Shown one piece after another: positions 17,404-26,419 of a DNA stretch of 61,182 nt. Numbering within the stretch: position 1 is the first letter of the stretch; each line of letters begins with the position of its first letter. Origin of the DNA: Corynebacterium kefirresidentii (lineage in GTDB: Bacteria; Actinomycetota; Actinomycetes; Mycobacteriales; Mycobacteriaceae); contig NGUZ01000014.1 of the NCBI GenBank assembly GCA_002154655.1, positions 1 to 61,182 on the forward strand, read 5' to 3'. The notes beneath the pieces were generated by a model. That model saw nothing but the letters and a program-made list of their open reading frames with translations, was not told the DNA's origin and made no database searches. A program made the position numbers and the translations under genes.

Positions 17404-18816
17404 TTAAACCTGCTTGAACTCCTCGTTTTCATGGCTAAGAATCTGCAAGCCATGGGCGATGGCAAAGAAGGACACGGTTACCGCCTGGATAAAAAGCGCC
17501 CACTTGAGATCTTCATTAAAGCTCTTGAAATCGCCGATGCTGCACAGATGGGCAATGCCATTGGCCCCTGCCCACACGGCCAAAGTGCTGATATAAACCA
17601 GCTGGTCGGTGGGAGTAATTCCCATCTCGATGACAAACTTGCGGAACAGATCCATCATGATGGCGAAGTTCTTGGTCATGCCCTCATGCGAGCTACCATC
17701 ACCATTGTGCGGAACGATGGAACCGCTGGCCAGCGCAATAATGGAGCTGAAACGCTCTGGGTACATCATCGCGTAGTTAAAGTAGGCGGCCGCAACAATC
17801 TGCAGGCGGTCTACCGTGGGGGTGTCATCCGGAAGCTCGGCGAGGCAGGCCTCAAAGATCTTCGCCATCTCTGTGGTGGTGAGAGTTTCTGCCACCTCAC
17901 GCAGCGCGAAATCATTGTCCACGATGGTGGTCAGGAAGTCTTTGGAGGTACCAAGCTTGTCGGCCACGTGGTTAAAGAAGCGGCGGTCGACACCACGGCG
18001 ACCCGCAACGCGCAGCGAGGCCTCAATAATGACTTTCTTGGCTTCCTCCGGGTCCATTTGCTCGAGGTTATCCGGGACCACGAAGGGCTTTTCACGTTCG
18101 CTGCCCATGACTTTTTCTACAATGCCGCGGGCATCGTTCATAATGGGGCGGCGCTGGGGGATCTGCTTATTTTTAAACCAATATTGCAGGGCATCAACCA
18201 CGAGGCGATCCACCTGCTTCAGGTTAGCGGCGCGAATAACGGCATGCTGCAGGCGCAAGATGCCCACCACGCTCAGGTGGCCCATGCCATGGATGAGCGA
18301 CCAGAGGGCCAAAGTAATGCGACCGATTTCCAGGGGCGAGATATCCCCGTCTGCCGCTACGACGGCACCCTGCTCTTCGGCAAAGCGCTTGACGACGTTC
18401 AGTGCCATGTCCGCACCCGGCGTGCCCGACTTTTCCCCCTTAGCAAATTGGCAGACCTGCTCCTCGTCCATGGCATCGTGCCGCTCGAAGAGGTAGTGGT
18501 AGATGGCTGGCTCGTCTTGCGCGTAGGCGAAATAAGCTTCCGCCAACTGCATGAGGACATCGCCGCCAGAGTTACCCTCTGGCAGGTGGCGCGCCGCCTC
18601 CACCATGTACTCAGACATGCGGCAATCCAAAAAATCTGGAATTTCCGCAAGCATGTCAGCACCGCTGGCGAATTCCTCAGAAACCGCTTGCGGCGAGAGT
18701 CCAGCCTGGTCTGCCACAGATTCCACCGTAACGGCCTGCTCGCCTTCGCAACCCGCTACATAAACAGCAGCTTCCAGGATAATCACCCGCCTGGAAGCCC
18801 CATCCAACTGGTACAT
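17404..18816 (-). CDS. Tandem TetR-like regulator (two fused modules)
   Basis: 470 aa, about twice the length of a TetR protein. Module 1 (residues 8-215) has an HTH-like segment VESVADQAGLSPQAVSEEF and a ligand-domain signature ALWSLIHGMGHL. Module 2 (about 240-460) has a related start (KKVIIEASLRVAGRRGVDRRFFNHVADKLGTSKDFL) and VWAGANGIAHLCS. Both ligand domains resemble the WHG-type TetR C-terminal fold. The second HTH looks less canonical. It is downstream of the gltS gene and convergent with none; its target is unknown. It probably forms an internal pseudo-dimer, which is inference. Confidence 0.75.
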   Translation of the reverse strand: MYQLDGASRRVIILEAAVYVAGCEGEQAVTVESVADQAGLSPQAVSEEFASGADMLAEIPDFLDCRMSEYMVEAARHLPEGNSGGDVLMQLAEAYFAYAQDEPAIYHYLFERHDAMDEEQVCQFAKGEKSGTPGADMALNVVKRFAEEQGAVVAADGDISPLEIGRITLALWSLIHGMGHLSVVGILRLQHAVIRAANLKQVDRLVVDALQYWFKNKQIPQRRPIMNDARGIVEKVMGSEREKPFVVPDNLEQMDPEEAKKVIIEASLRVAGRRGVDRRFFNHVADKLGTSKDFLTTIVDNDFALREVAETLTTTEMAKIFEACLAELPDDTPTVDRLQIVAAAYFNYAMMYPERFSSIIALASGSIVPHNGDGSSHEGMTKNFAIMMDLFRKFVIEMGITPTDQLVYISTLAVWAGANGIAHLCSIGDFKSFNEDLKWALFIQAVTVSFFAIAHGLQILSHENEEFKQV

Positions 18817-19077
18817 CTATTTCCTCATCACGCCAGAGATTGATACCAGCTGATTCTAACAAATTTTAAGGTTTAGGGATAGTCCCAATCGATTGCACTT
18901 TTCAAGTATTTTTACCCTCACCGATGTTGACGGTGGTAGCGGGGCCGATAGGCCATGGTCACGACCGCAGCCGCGTCCACCCGACTCGCACTGGGAACCA
19001 TTTTCTAAGTTTTGGTGCGCCCAATCTCATAGTTTTTTAAGGTAGTGATGTGGGAGGGGGGACGTCGGCAAGCGCGG

Positions 19078-20451
19078 CTATTCCTGCCTTTGCCCTACAT
19101 GGCCAATACCCTCTTGGAAGATGGTGCCGCGCGGTGGCATAAGACGCATGGATTTAAAGGCAATATAGACACCGATGGAAATCGCCAAGGAAATGGCACC
19201 GAAAATGCCGGTAAATCCGTACATGACGGCCATTGGCGCGATGATGGTCCACGAGATTTCAAAGGGTCCGAAGCCGATATAGGCCATGCCATATTCAGAC
19301 AGAGTGCCGGACTTGAGCTTGGGATCCACGATCTTCAGGATGGCAATGCCGGTCGCCACGGTGGCGGTGGCCCAGCCCCAGCCAAAGATGCCGCGCTCAA
19401 TCCAGCGCTCACCAAAGAACTCGGCTGGGAACCACAGCAAGAAGAACACACAGAAGATGGTGCCGAGGATAAAGAGGAGAAGAAGCGCCTGCCAGTAGGA
19501 AGCAATGGCGGCCGGAACGATGGCGGCCACGCCGAAGGCAATGAGGTAGTCCGTGGCTGCTCCGGAGATGGAGGAAATGGAGTCCTTATCCAGGTAGTCC
19601 TCGGCGCCAACGAAGTTCATAAGCGCGCGGAAGATTAGGCCCACCACCATGGACATGGCAAAGAGCGGCACGGAGACATTCTCCCAGATGCTGCTCAAAC
19701 CCTGGTTGATGCCGTAGGCAGTCATTACTGTCAGGATGATGAAGCCGAAGTGCAGTGCGAGAGGTTCGATGGACGAGGGATTGGTGGTAGCGCGGCCAAG
19801 CGACGGACGATCATCAATGTTTTTGATGTAGCCGCGGCGCAGCTCTTCCGGCAGTTCCTTGGGCACGTGGGAAACCTTGCCCTTGCGGATACCCCAGTTG
19901 CCGGCGATAACGCCGCCAATGATTGCGGCCAGCGTGCCGACGGTCGCCGAGGTAAAGCCCAGCGAGGATGCCGCATCAGCGCCTACACCTTCGAGCGCGC
20001 CACCCACGGCCGCGGCGGTACCGAAGCCGCCGGTAAAGCCAACGGGCAGCATCATGCCGAACCAATTTGGGGTATCAAATAGCGGCGCAAAGAGGAAAAG
20101 GCCCAGCACGATGAACAGGCCCCACTGGCCGGTAAACATCATGGTGGAGTAGCCCCACATATTGCGCGCACCCTTGCCCATATTTCCGCCTACTTCCATG
20201 GAGTAGGCCATAGATGCAAAGACCACCGCGATGAGGATGGAGGTGTAGTCGCCCAAGTTATCGGAGAAGTTAATCCACCCCAGCACGTTTGGACCAACCA
20301 GCAGGCCGATGAGGCCGGCGGTGATCGGGGCAGGTAGCAGTAGGTCCTGGAAGATGAACTTCACTTGGTGACGCAGGACGTTACCGATGACCATGAGCAA
20401 AGAAATCCAGCCCACATCCAGCATGAGCGTATAAGCGGAAAAATCTTCCAT
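19078..20451 (-). CDS. gltS: Sodium/glutamate symporter family protein
   Basis: 457 aa with about 11 membrane helices. Residues 1-60 (WISLLMVIGNVLRHQVKFIFQDLLLPAPITAGLIGLLVGP) match the GltS-family start with the conserved LPAPITAGL. GFTGGFGTAAAVGG and the mirrored second half fit the inverted-repeat GltS fold. ATG 20451 has GAAAGGGTC upstream. It is divergent from the globin-flavoprotein at 20631. Glutamate specificity is inferred from the family; the symbol is tentative. Confidence 0.8.
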   Translation of the reverse strand: MEDFSAYTLMLDVGWISLLMVIGNVLRHQVKFIFQDLLLPAPITAGLIGLLVGPNVLGWINFSDNLGDYTSILIAVVFASMAYSMEVGGNMGKGARNMWGYSTMMFTGQWGLFIVLGLFLFAPLFDTPNWFGMMLPVGFTGGFGTAAAVGGALEGVGADAASSLGFTSATVGTLAAIIGGVIAGNWGIRKGKVSHVPKELPEELRRGYIKNIDDRPSLGRATTNPSSIEPLALHFGFIILTVMTAYGINQGLSSIWENVSVPLFAMSMVVGLIFRALMNFVGAEDYLDKDSISSISGAATDYLIAFGVAAIVPAAIASYWQALLLLFILGTIFCVFFLLWFPAEFFGERWIERGIFGWGWATATVATGIAILKIVDPKLKSGTLSEYGMAYIGFGPFEISWTIIAPMAVMYGFTGIFGAISLAISIGVYIAFKSMRLMPPRGTIFQEGIGHVGQRQE

Positions 20452-20630
20452 GGAGACCCTTTCTAGCTGTGCAATTATGGCGGCTTGCCCCCGTTAGAGG
20501 GCAGACGGATAGGGAATACAATACCTTCCGCTAAGTGATCCACAACATAGGCTCCCGTTTTCACCCCCACTACAGCTTTCAGTATGTAGCTCAACCTCCG
20601 GTGCGGCACCGACTATTAGGATGATGAGAC

Positions 20631-21803
20631 ATGTGGGAATTGGGCGAACATTTTCGAAATTACGCGAACGAGTACCGCGATGCGGTGCACGAGCATTTCT
20701 TTAACGCGGTGCCCGAATCCCGGCAGATATTCGCCCTGTCTATGCGCGATACCCATACCTCTATGGTCCCCGCGCTGGCGTGGGTGATTGAACATACGGA
20801 GCCGGGACAGCCCCTGCTTTCCGAAGTCTCTACAAAACTCACCCAACTCGCCCGCGATCACCGCCGGCATGGGTTTCCGGCCGAGATTTATTCTCGTTTT
20901 GAAGAAGCCCTAGTAGCGGGCCTGCGGGTCCTGGCACTGACGCAGTATCAGTACGATTTCGCCCGCGATGTCATCCACCGCATATGCACGACGATGGCCG
21001 AGGGTGCCGGGGAATCTGATGCCGCCGGCGAAGCACCGGCGCACTCTGCGCAAGTGGTGGCGGTAGACCACCCCACCCGTGATACTTCTATTATTCGCGT
21101 GGAAGCCGGCTTAGCCGTGCCCTATCAACCGGGACAGCACTTTCCCGTGACCACGCAGTACTTGCCCGGTCAATGGCGCATGCTTACTCCCGCGCAGCCT
21201 AGCGACGGAACCGGCCAGTTAGTCTTCCATGTCTCCACCGCGGGTGAGGCCTCTCGGTCCCTCGCGCACGCGCAGCCCGGTGATTGGTGGACCCTTGGCC
21301 AGCCCGCTGGTGGAATAAGCCTCCACAACGCGGGCGCAGAAGAGCTAATCATCATTGCCTACGGCACCGGATGGGCCACGGCCCGCTGCGCGGCGCTCGC
21401 CGCGCTGGACGACGGCGACCACAATCACGTACCGCGCATCTTTGCCGTAGCGGGCAGCCCCGGTGCCCACTATGACACCTACTTCCAGCAAAATCTGGCA
21501 GCGCTAGGAGTCCGAGTGCGCCGCATCGTGCGGGAAAAAAGGGACCCGTGGTTGCTCAACGCCCGCGAATTGGCCCCCGGTGCCGATTATGTGGTCTCCG
21601 GAGAGCCGACCGATGTAGTAGTCAACGAGGTGGAGTTATCCACAGGAACTCCCCCGCGCTTTCTGCTCGTCGGCCCCGCCGAAGAGGTTGCGGAAGGTAA
21701 ACAAGAGTTGGTTAAGAAGGGCTTGGACAAGCAGCAGATCGATGTCCTTAGCTGGGGCCGCGACGGGCGCTGGCAGCCGGAGGATTACGCAGCACTCACC
21801 TAG
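20631..21803 (+). CDS. Flavohemoglobin-like protein: globin fused to FAD/NAD(P)H domain
   Basis: 390 aa. Residues 1-125 are globin-like; the proximal-His segment is LARDHRRHGFPAEIYSRFEE, as in flavohemoglobins. Residues 140-230 form a ferredoxin-reductase FAD domain with YQPGQHFPV. The usual RxYS/T motif reads WRMLTPAQ, so its Tyr is replaced. The NAD(P)H domain has IIAYGTGWATARC and a C-terminal GRDGRWQPEDY. Flavohemoglobins oxidise NO to nitrate. The atypical FAD motif leaves activity open. The start is the first ATG, with no strong SD. Its stop overlaps the convergent nitrilase gene at CTAG. Confidence 0.8.
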   Translation: MWELGEHFRNYANEYRDAVHEHFFNAVPESRQIFALSMRDTHTSMVPALAWVIEHTEPGQPLLSEVSTKLTQLARDHRRHGFPAEIYSRFEEALVAGLRVLALTQYQYDFARDVIHRICTTMAEGAGESDAAGEAPAHSAQVVAVDHPTRDTSIIRVEAGLAVPYQPGQHFPVTTQYLPGQWRMLTPAQPSDGTGQLVFHVSTAGEASRSLAHAQPGDWWTLGQPAGGISLHNAGAEELIIIAYGTGWATARCAALAALDDGDHNHVPRIFAVAGSPGAHYDTYFQQNLAALGVRVRRIVREKRDPWLLNARELAPGADYVVSGEPTDVVVNEVELSTGTPPRFLLVGPAEEVAEGKQELVKKGLDKQQIDVLSWGRDGRWQPEDYAALT

Positions 21804-22615
21804 TCCGCAGGGGTCACGACCGGCAAGGTGCGGCGGGTTTTCGCTACCTCATTCGGATCGATCTCGGCATAGAGGATGTCATCTTCGTAGCCAGCCTCGG
21901 CCACGCGCACCCCGTTCGGATCGACGATGGTGGAATGACCAATGCCCGTCGGGCCGGAGGGATTGCCCGCCTCTGCGTCACCGCCCGGGCGCGATTGGCT
22001 GGCCGCCACAATGTAGCTGGTGGAATCCAAGGCACGCGCGGCCGTAAGCAGGCGCCACTGCTCCAGCTTGCCGGGGCCGTCTGCCCAGCTGGTAGGCACC
22101 ACGATAAGCTGCGCGCCCTGGCTAGCAAGCTCCTTGAACTGCTCCGGGAAGCGAATGTCATAGCAGGTGGCCACGCCCACTACAAGGTCATCAACATCAA
22201 AGGCAACCAGTGATTCGCCGGCCAAGACAGTATCCGATTCGCGGTAATCGAAGGCGTCATAGGTATGAATCTTGTCGTACCCGCCTAACACGCCAGGCCC
22301 TGCAATAAGCGCTGTATTGCTAACCCGATTGATGGTCTTGCCATCGCGCTCAACGGTATCGGCTGGGCAAAACATGCCGGCTACGACGGTAACCTCGAGT
22401 TCTTCTGCCAGAGCTTGGATCGCCGTGGCAAACGGACCTTCGAGTGATTGCGCCTGCTCATCAAGACGCCCGGAGCGGAAATTCTGTGACGTGGCCTCTG
22501 GCAGCACGATAAGTCGCGCCCCGTTTCCAGCGGCTTCACGGATCTTAGCTAGGGCTATCTCCTGGTTTTCGGTGATATTTCCGGTGGATGTTAACTGCAC
22601 TGCTGCTACCTTCAT
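21800..22615 (-). CDS. Carbon-nitrogen hydrolase (nitrilase superfamily)
   Basis: 271 aa from ATG 22615 (MKVAAVQLTS). The Glu-Lys-Cys triad is visible: LIVLPEATSQNF (Glu), GGYDKIHTYDAF (Lys) and GVATCYDIRFPE (Cys). The closest well-known relatives are omega-amidase/deaminated-glutathione amidase types, which hydrolyse small amides. A longer frame reaches 22708 but lacks SD support and overlaps the divergent gene region. The last four bases CTAG are shared with the stop of the facing gene. Confidence 0.85.
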   Translation of the reverse strand: MKVAAVQLTSTGNITENQEIALAKIREAAGNGARLIVLPEATSQNFRSGRLDEQAQSLEGPFATAIQALAEELEVTVVAGMFCPADTVERDGKTINRVSNTALIAGPGVLGGYDKIHTYDAFDYRESDTVLAGESLVAFDVDDLVVGVATCYDIRFPEQFKELASQGAQLIVVPTSWADGPGKLEQWRLLTAARALDSTSYIVAASQSRPGGDAEAGNPSGPTGIGHSTIVDPNGVRVAEAGYEDDILYAEIDPNEVAKTRRTLPVVTPAD

Positions 22616-22706
22616 GCCTCCCAAAGTAATGAAGCGGAACCGAGTTATCCACAGGCTGCCTCTGTGCCCATAGCGCTGAACTGCGATGTCCATCAGGCTA
22701 AAGGGC

Positions 22707-22970
22707 ATGAACTATGTAGAAATTCCCACGCACTTACCCGATTATGTCCGTTCCCTGCTCTCACGGCCTCCGCTGCCACCGCCGACGGCCGCGCTCGATA
22801 CCGCCTGCCGAACCGCGGACGCGCTGGAGCGAGCCCGGTCAGCTTGGACCAGCACCGTGGCCGCAACTGAGGATGCCACGGCCGAGCAATTGCGCTCCGT
22901 CGCGGACTTCCTCAGCACCGCCGCCGGGGTGGATTCCCGGCTAGGCCAAACCCTAGGAGCTGCTCGATGA
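22707..22970 (+). CDS. Small helical protein, WXG100/ESX-like partner (tentative)
   Basis: 87 aa from ATG 22707 (GGG just upstream; ATG 22686 is an alternative). After a Pro-rich N-terminus it is predicted to be a helical hairpin (residues 30-80, ARSAWTSTVAATED in the middle), the size range of ESX-type substrates. A WXG motif itself is not present, though a Trp sits near the turn. It overlaps the next gene by ATGA, so both are co-translated. I propose that it partners the hydrolase; this is inference. Confidence 0.65.
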   Translation: MNYVEIPTHLPDYVRSLLSRPPLPPPTAALDTACRTADALERARSAWTSTVAATEDATAEQLRSVADFLSTAAGVDSRLGQTLGAAR

Positions 22971-24133
22971 CCCTTTCTGCGGCTTTAAGAAATGGAGCCA
23001 GCCAACTGCGCACAGAGCGCTCTGAACTGCACGTTCGTTTTATAGATTCGCACCATGATTGGCGTGGTCTATCGCTGGGAGGGCCTGCTGGCGACGCCGC
23101 TCGGACCAGCTTGGCAGGCTATACCGACTGGCTGGCACCGTCGTTGCACCAGATGGAGCATGTTGCCGCCACCCTTGACCGCCACGCCAACCTGCAGGCC
23201 CGCCGTGAGGAACTGGAAGACCGCATCATCGCATTCCTAGGTGAGATAGACGAGCACAATGTCGCGGCGGCCCGCGCCGCTGGGCTCCTATTAAATCAGG
23301 TACGAGCATTGGGCGATTCCCTCGATTGGCTCTGTTCCCAAGAAATTGATGCCCTGTGTACGCCTGCTGGTGTTTCTCCTCCCGTGCGGTTTGAAGAATT
23401 TTCCGATCTACCTGTGGACACCGTTCACGAGATTAACCTAGCCCAAGCCAACGAGCACGTAGCTCAGCTGGCCGCGAAAAACCCAGATATGAAGGTATTA
23501 GAAGCAAGCGACGGACGGCTGGTTGCCATGGTAGATCCAGGCGAATTCCGGACCACGCCGGCATCGCTCACCACATTTATCGAAGGAGTTCATTCCTCCG
23601 ATCCAGAAACCTGGCAGCGCGCGGTGGACCGGGGCCGCAACTTAGCTAAAGCCAGCGGTGGGCCGGCCGTGGTGTGGTTAGGCTACCAGGCGCCATCTTC
23701 CCTGCCTCGGGCGGTTCATGCTGATCCCGCGCGCACCGCCGGCTCGGAGCTCGTCCGGTTTCAGCGCGCGCTTGGTGCGCGTTATCCGCAGGCCAAGCGG
23801 ACCGTCGTGGGATATTCCTATGGTTCAGTAGTCACCGGGCACGCCGCTAAGGAGGACAAGATTGCTGATGACGTGGTGCTCGTCGGCAGCCCTGGAGCCG
23901 GCGCCAGCCACTCCTCAGAACTCCATGGACGCATCTGGGCAGCCACCAACGCGCACGACCCCATCGCCATTGCGACGGGGCCTCACGGTGGCATCCATGG
24001 CCCCGATCCCACCACGGATGCCTTTGGTGCCACTCCCCTTCCCGGCGCAGATGGTCTTCCTGGTGACCACGGCACCTATTGGGAGGACCCACGGTTCCTG
24101 CGCGGCCTAGGCCAAGTGGCACGGGCGCACTAG
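22967..24133 (+). CDS. Alpha/beta hydrolase with helical N-terminus (DUF1023-like)
   Basis: 388 aa. Residues 1-110 are helical and resemble ESX-type partner domains (WRGLSLGGPAGDAARTSLAGYTDW). The C-terminal part (about 170-388) is an alpha/beta hydrolase: nucleophile elbow VVGYSYGS (Ser), followed by DDVVLVGSPGAG and a late His in PGDHGTYW. This arrangement fits the actinobacterial DUF1023 family, often beside WXG100-like small proteins. There is no signal peptide. The start overlaps the preceding stop (ATGA). The substrate is unknown. Confidence 0.8.
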   Translation: MTLSAALRNGASQLRTERSELHVRFIDSHHDWRGLSLGGPAGDAARTSLAGYTDWLAPSLHQMEHVAATLDRHANLQARREELEDRIIAFLGEIDEHNVAAARAAGLLLNQVRALGDSLDWLCSQEIDALCTPAGVSPPVRFEEFSDLPVDTVHEINLAQANEHVAQLAAKNPDMKVLEASDGRLVAMVDPGEFRTTPASLTTFIEGVHSSDPETWQRAVDRGRNLAKASGGPAVVWLGYQAPSSLPRAVHADPARTAGSELVRFQRALGARYPQAKRTVVGYSYGSVVTGHAAKEDKIADDVVLVGSPGAGASHSSELHGRIWAATNAHDPIAIATGPHGGIHGPDPTTDAFGATPLPGADGLPGDHGTYWEDPRFLRGLGQVARAH

Positions 24134-24184
24134 GCCGCACGACATTGTGGAACCGCCTGCACAGATTTACCCACGGGAGGTGTT

Positions 24185-25705
24185 TTAGAACAGACCGGCC
24201 GGCTGATCCGAGTAGGAGACCAACATATTCTTCGTCTCCTGATAGTGGCCCAGCATCATCAAGTGGTTCTCACGGCCAAGACCGGATTCCTTGTAGCCGC
24301 CAAAGGCGCTGTGCGCCGGGTAGTCATGGTAGTGGTTTACCCATACGCGGCCTGCCTGAATATCGCGGCCGGCGCGGTAGCAAATGTTTTGGCTACGCGA
24401 CCATACGCCTGCACCGAGGCCAAAGTTAGTAGCGTTAGCGATGGCAATCGCCTCGTCATAATCTTTGAACGTGGCTACAGAGAGTACTGGGCCGAAGATC
24501 TCCTCCTGGAAGATGCGCATGTCATTATTACCCTTAAACACGGTGGGCTCAATGTAGTAGCCCTTTTCCAAGCCTTCTACCTTGTTCACGTGGCCACCGA
24601 TGAGGGTCGCCGCGCCTTCCTGCGGGCCAATCTCCAGGTATTGCTTAATCTTGTCCATCTGCTCCTCAGAAGCCTGCGCGCCCATCATGGTTTCCGTATC
24701 AAGTGGGTGACCGATCTTGATCTTCTTCACGCGCTCAATGGCCAGCTCCAAGAATTTATCTGCGATGTCCTCGTGTACCAGGGCGCGGGATGGACAGGTG
24801 CAGACCTCGCCTTGGTTGAGGGCGAACATAACGAAGCCTTCAACGCACTTTTCCAGGTAGGAATCATCTTCATCCATGATGTCTTTAAAGAAGATAGATG
24901 GGGATTTACCGCCTAGTTCCAGGGTGACGGGGATGACCTTGTCTGCGGCGGCTTTGTTGATGATCTTGCCCACTGGAGTAGAGCCGGTGAAGGCAATCTT
25001 GGCAATGCGGTCCGAGCCGGAGAGTGCCGCGCCTGCCTCCTCACCTAGTCCGTTGACGATATTGAGCACGCCAGCAGGGAGGAGGTCACCGATAATATCC
25101 ATGAGAAGAAGGATTGAGGCAGGGGTTTGCTCCGCTGGCTTCATAACAATGCAGTTACCTGCAGCTAGTGCGGGCGCGATCTTCCAAGCGGCCATGAGCA
25201 GCGGGAAGTTCCACGGGATTATCTGGCCCACTACTCCGAGCGGCTCATGGTAGTGGTAGGCCACGGTGTCCTGGTTGAGCTGGGATAGGCGGCCTTCTTG
25301 GGCGCGGATGGCGCCGGCGAAATAGCGGAAGTGATCTACGGCGAGCGGAATATCGGCGGCAAGGGTTTCGCGCACGGCCTTTCCGTTCTCCCAAGTTTCA
25401 GCGACCGCGATCTTTTCCAGATTTTCCTCGATGCGGTCCGCTATGCGGTGCAGGAGCAATGCGCGTTCGGCCGGGGTGGTTTTGCCGAAGGTCTCGAAGG
25501 CCTTTTCCGCGGCGTCGATAGCCAGGTTGATATCGGCTTCTTTGCCGCGAGCTACCTGGCAGAATACCTCGCCGTTGACCGGACTGATGTTGTCCATATA
25601 TTCGCCGTCGACGGGTGCTACCCACTGGCCGCCAATGTAGTTGTCATAGCGTTCGCGGTAATCGACGATGGAGCCTTCGGTTCCCGGAGCTGCGTACAGG
25701 GTCAT
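24185..25705 (-). CDS. ald: NAD-dependent aldehyde dehydrogenase
   Basis: 506 aa from ATG 25705 (GAAAGGA upstream); an in-frame extension to 25756 is unlikely. Catalytic Cys in [14 protein letters not shown], general base Glu in [16 protein letters not shown] site [13 protein letters not shown] and FTGSTPVG. The length and the C-terminus ([32 protein letters not shown]) match the acetaldehyde dehydrogenase Ald of C. glutamicum, which oxidises acetaldehyde to acetate in ethanol use. It lies next to hspR, as in that genome. The real substrate range is not provable from sequence. Confidence 0.9.
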   Translation of the reverse strand: MTLYAAPGTEGSIVDYRERYDNYIGGQWVAPVDGEYMDNISPVNGEVFCQVARGKEADINLAIDAAEKAFETFGKTTPAERALLLHRIADRIEENLEKIAVAETWENGKAVRETLAADIPLAVDHFRYFAGAIRAQEGRLSQLNQDTVAYHYHEPLGVVGQIIPWNFPLLMAAWKIAPALAAGNCIVMKPAEQTPASILLLMDIIGDLLPAGVLNIVNGLGEEAGAALSGSDRIAKIAFTGSTPVGKIINKAAADKVIPVTLELGGKSPSIFFKDIMDEDDSYLEKCVEGFVMFALNQGEVCTCPSRALVHEDIADKFLELAIERVKKIKIGHPLDTETMMGAQASEEQMDKIKQYLEIGPQEGAATLIGGHVNKVEGLEKGYYIEPTVFKGNNDMRIFQEEIFGPVLSVATFKDYDEAIAIANATNFGLGAGVWSRSQNICYRAGRDIQAGRVWVNHYHDYPAHSAFGGYKESGLGRENHLMMLGHYQETKNMLVSYSDQPAGLF

Positions 25706-25884
25706 GGTGCGTGTCCTTTCCTGGAGAATACGAGGATCATCGGTGGTACATGACACTCGTTATTGTTTATGTGCCATAGGTCACCTTTGTGTTGAATATA
25801 CTAACCCCAAACTTTGCAACGCGCACTGATTGCAGCTACCTCCTTTGCAAGCCTTAACATCGCACCGCCACTGTGCAGGCAGAA

Positions 25885-25921
25885 GAAAACCCCACAGCCA
25901 GCGGCGACGCTGGTTGCGGGG
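25885..25921 (-). terminator. hspR terminator
   Basis: On the minus strand CCCCGCAACCAGCG pairs with CGCTGGCTGTGGGG (two mismatches), followed by TTTTC. It lies about 30 bp after the hspR stop. Confidence 0.8.
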
Positions 25922-25949
25922 CGGGATGTACTCGTCTGCAGAGTAAGAA

Positions 25950-26399
25950 TTAGTCCTGACCGTTACCACGGCCGCGGGCGCGTTTACGCTCGCGCGCGGT
26001 ACGCGGACTCCACATCACCACGGAGGTAGACCGAGGGACATGGACAAGCTCACCGCTGCGCTGCGGGCGGCGCCCGGCGGCCTGTTCGCGCAGGGTCCGA
26101 ACCTCTTCAGCTAGGGCGTCGCGCTCGGCTTCAAGGCGATCGCGTTCCTCGGTCAACTCGATGATGGACTTGATTCCGGCAAGATTGACGCCATCGTCTT
26201 GGGATAGCGCTTGAATCTTGCGCAGCAGCTCGATATCGCGGTCGGAGTAGCGGCGGCCACCGCCACGGGTGCGAGCCGGGGAAACCAAGCCCATGCGGTC
26301 ATAGGTTCGCAGGGTCTGGGCGTGCATTCCGGATAGTTCCGCGGCCACGGAAATCACATATACCGCGGTGCCGGAATCTTCTGCCTTTCCAGTGCTCAT
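25950..26399 (-). CDS. hspR: HspR heat-shock repressor (MerR family)
   Basis: 149 aa. The MerR HTH is YVISVAAELSGMHAQTLRTYDRMGLVSPARTRGGGRRYSDRDIELLRKI, ending in a coiled coil (TEERDRLEAERDALAEEVRTL) for dimerisation. HspR represses clpB and the dnaK operon at HAIR sites, with DnaK acting as co-repressor in actinobacteria. Both target promoters are in this window. 20 bp after dnaJ, last gene of the dnaK group. Confidence 0.93.
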   Translation of the reverse strand: MSTGKAEDSGTAVYVISVAAELSGMHAQTLRTYDRMGLVSPARTRGGGRRYSDRDIELLRKIQALSQDDGVNLAGIKSIIELTEERDRLEAERDALAEEVRTLREQAAGRRPQRSGELVHVPRSTSVVMWSPRTARERKRARGRGNGQD

Positions 26400-26419
26400 T
26401 CCTTAACACACCTCCTACC

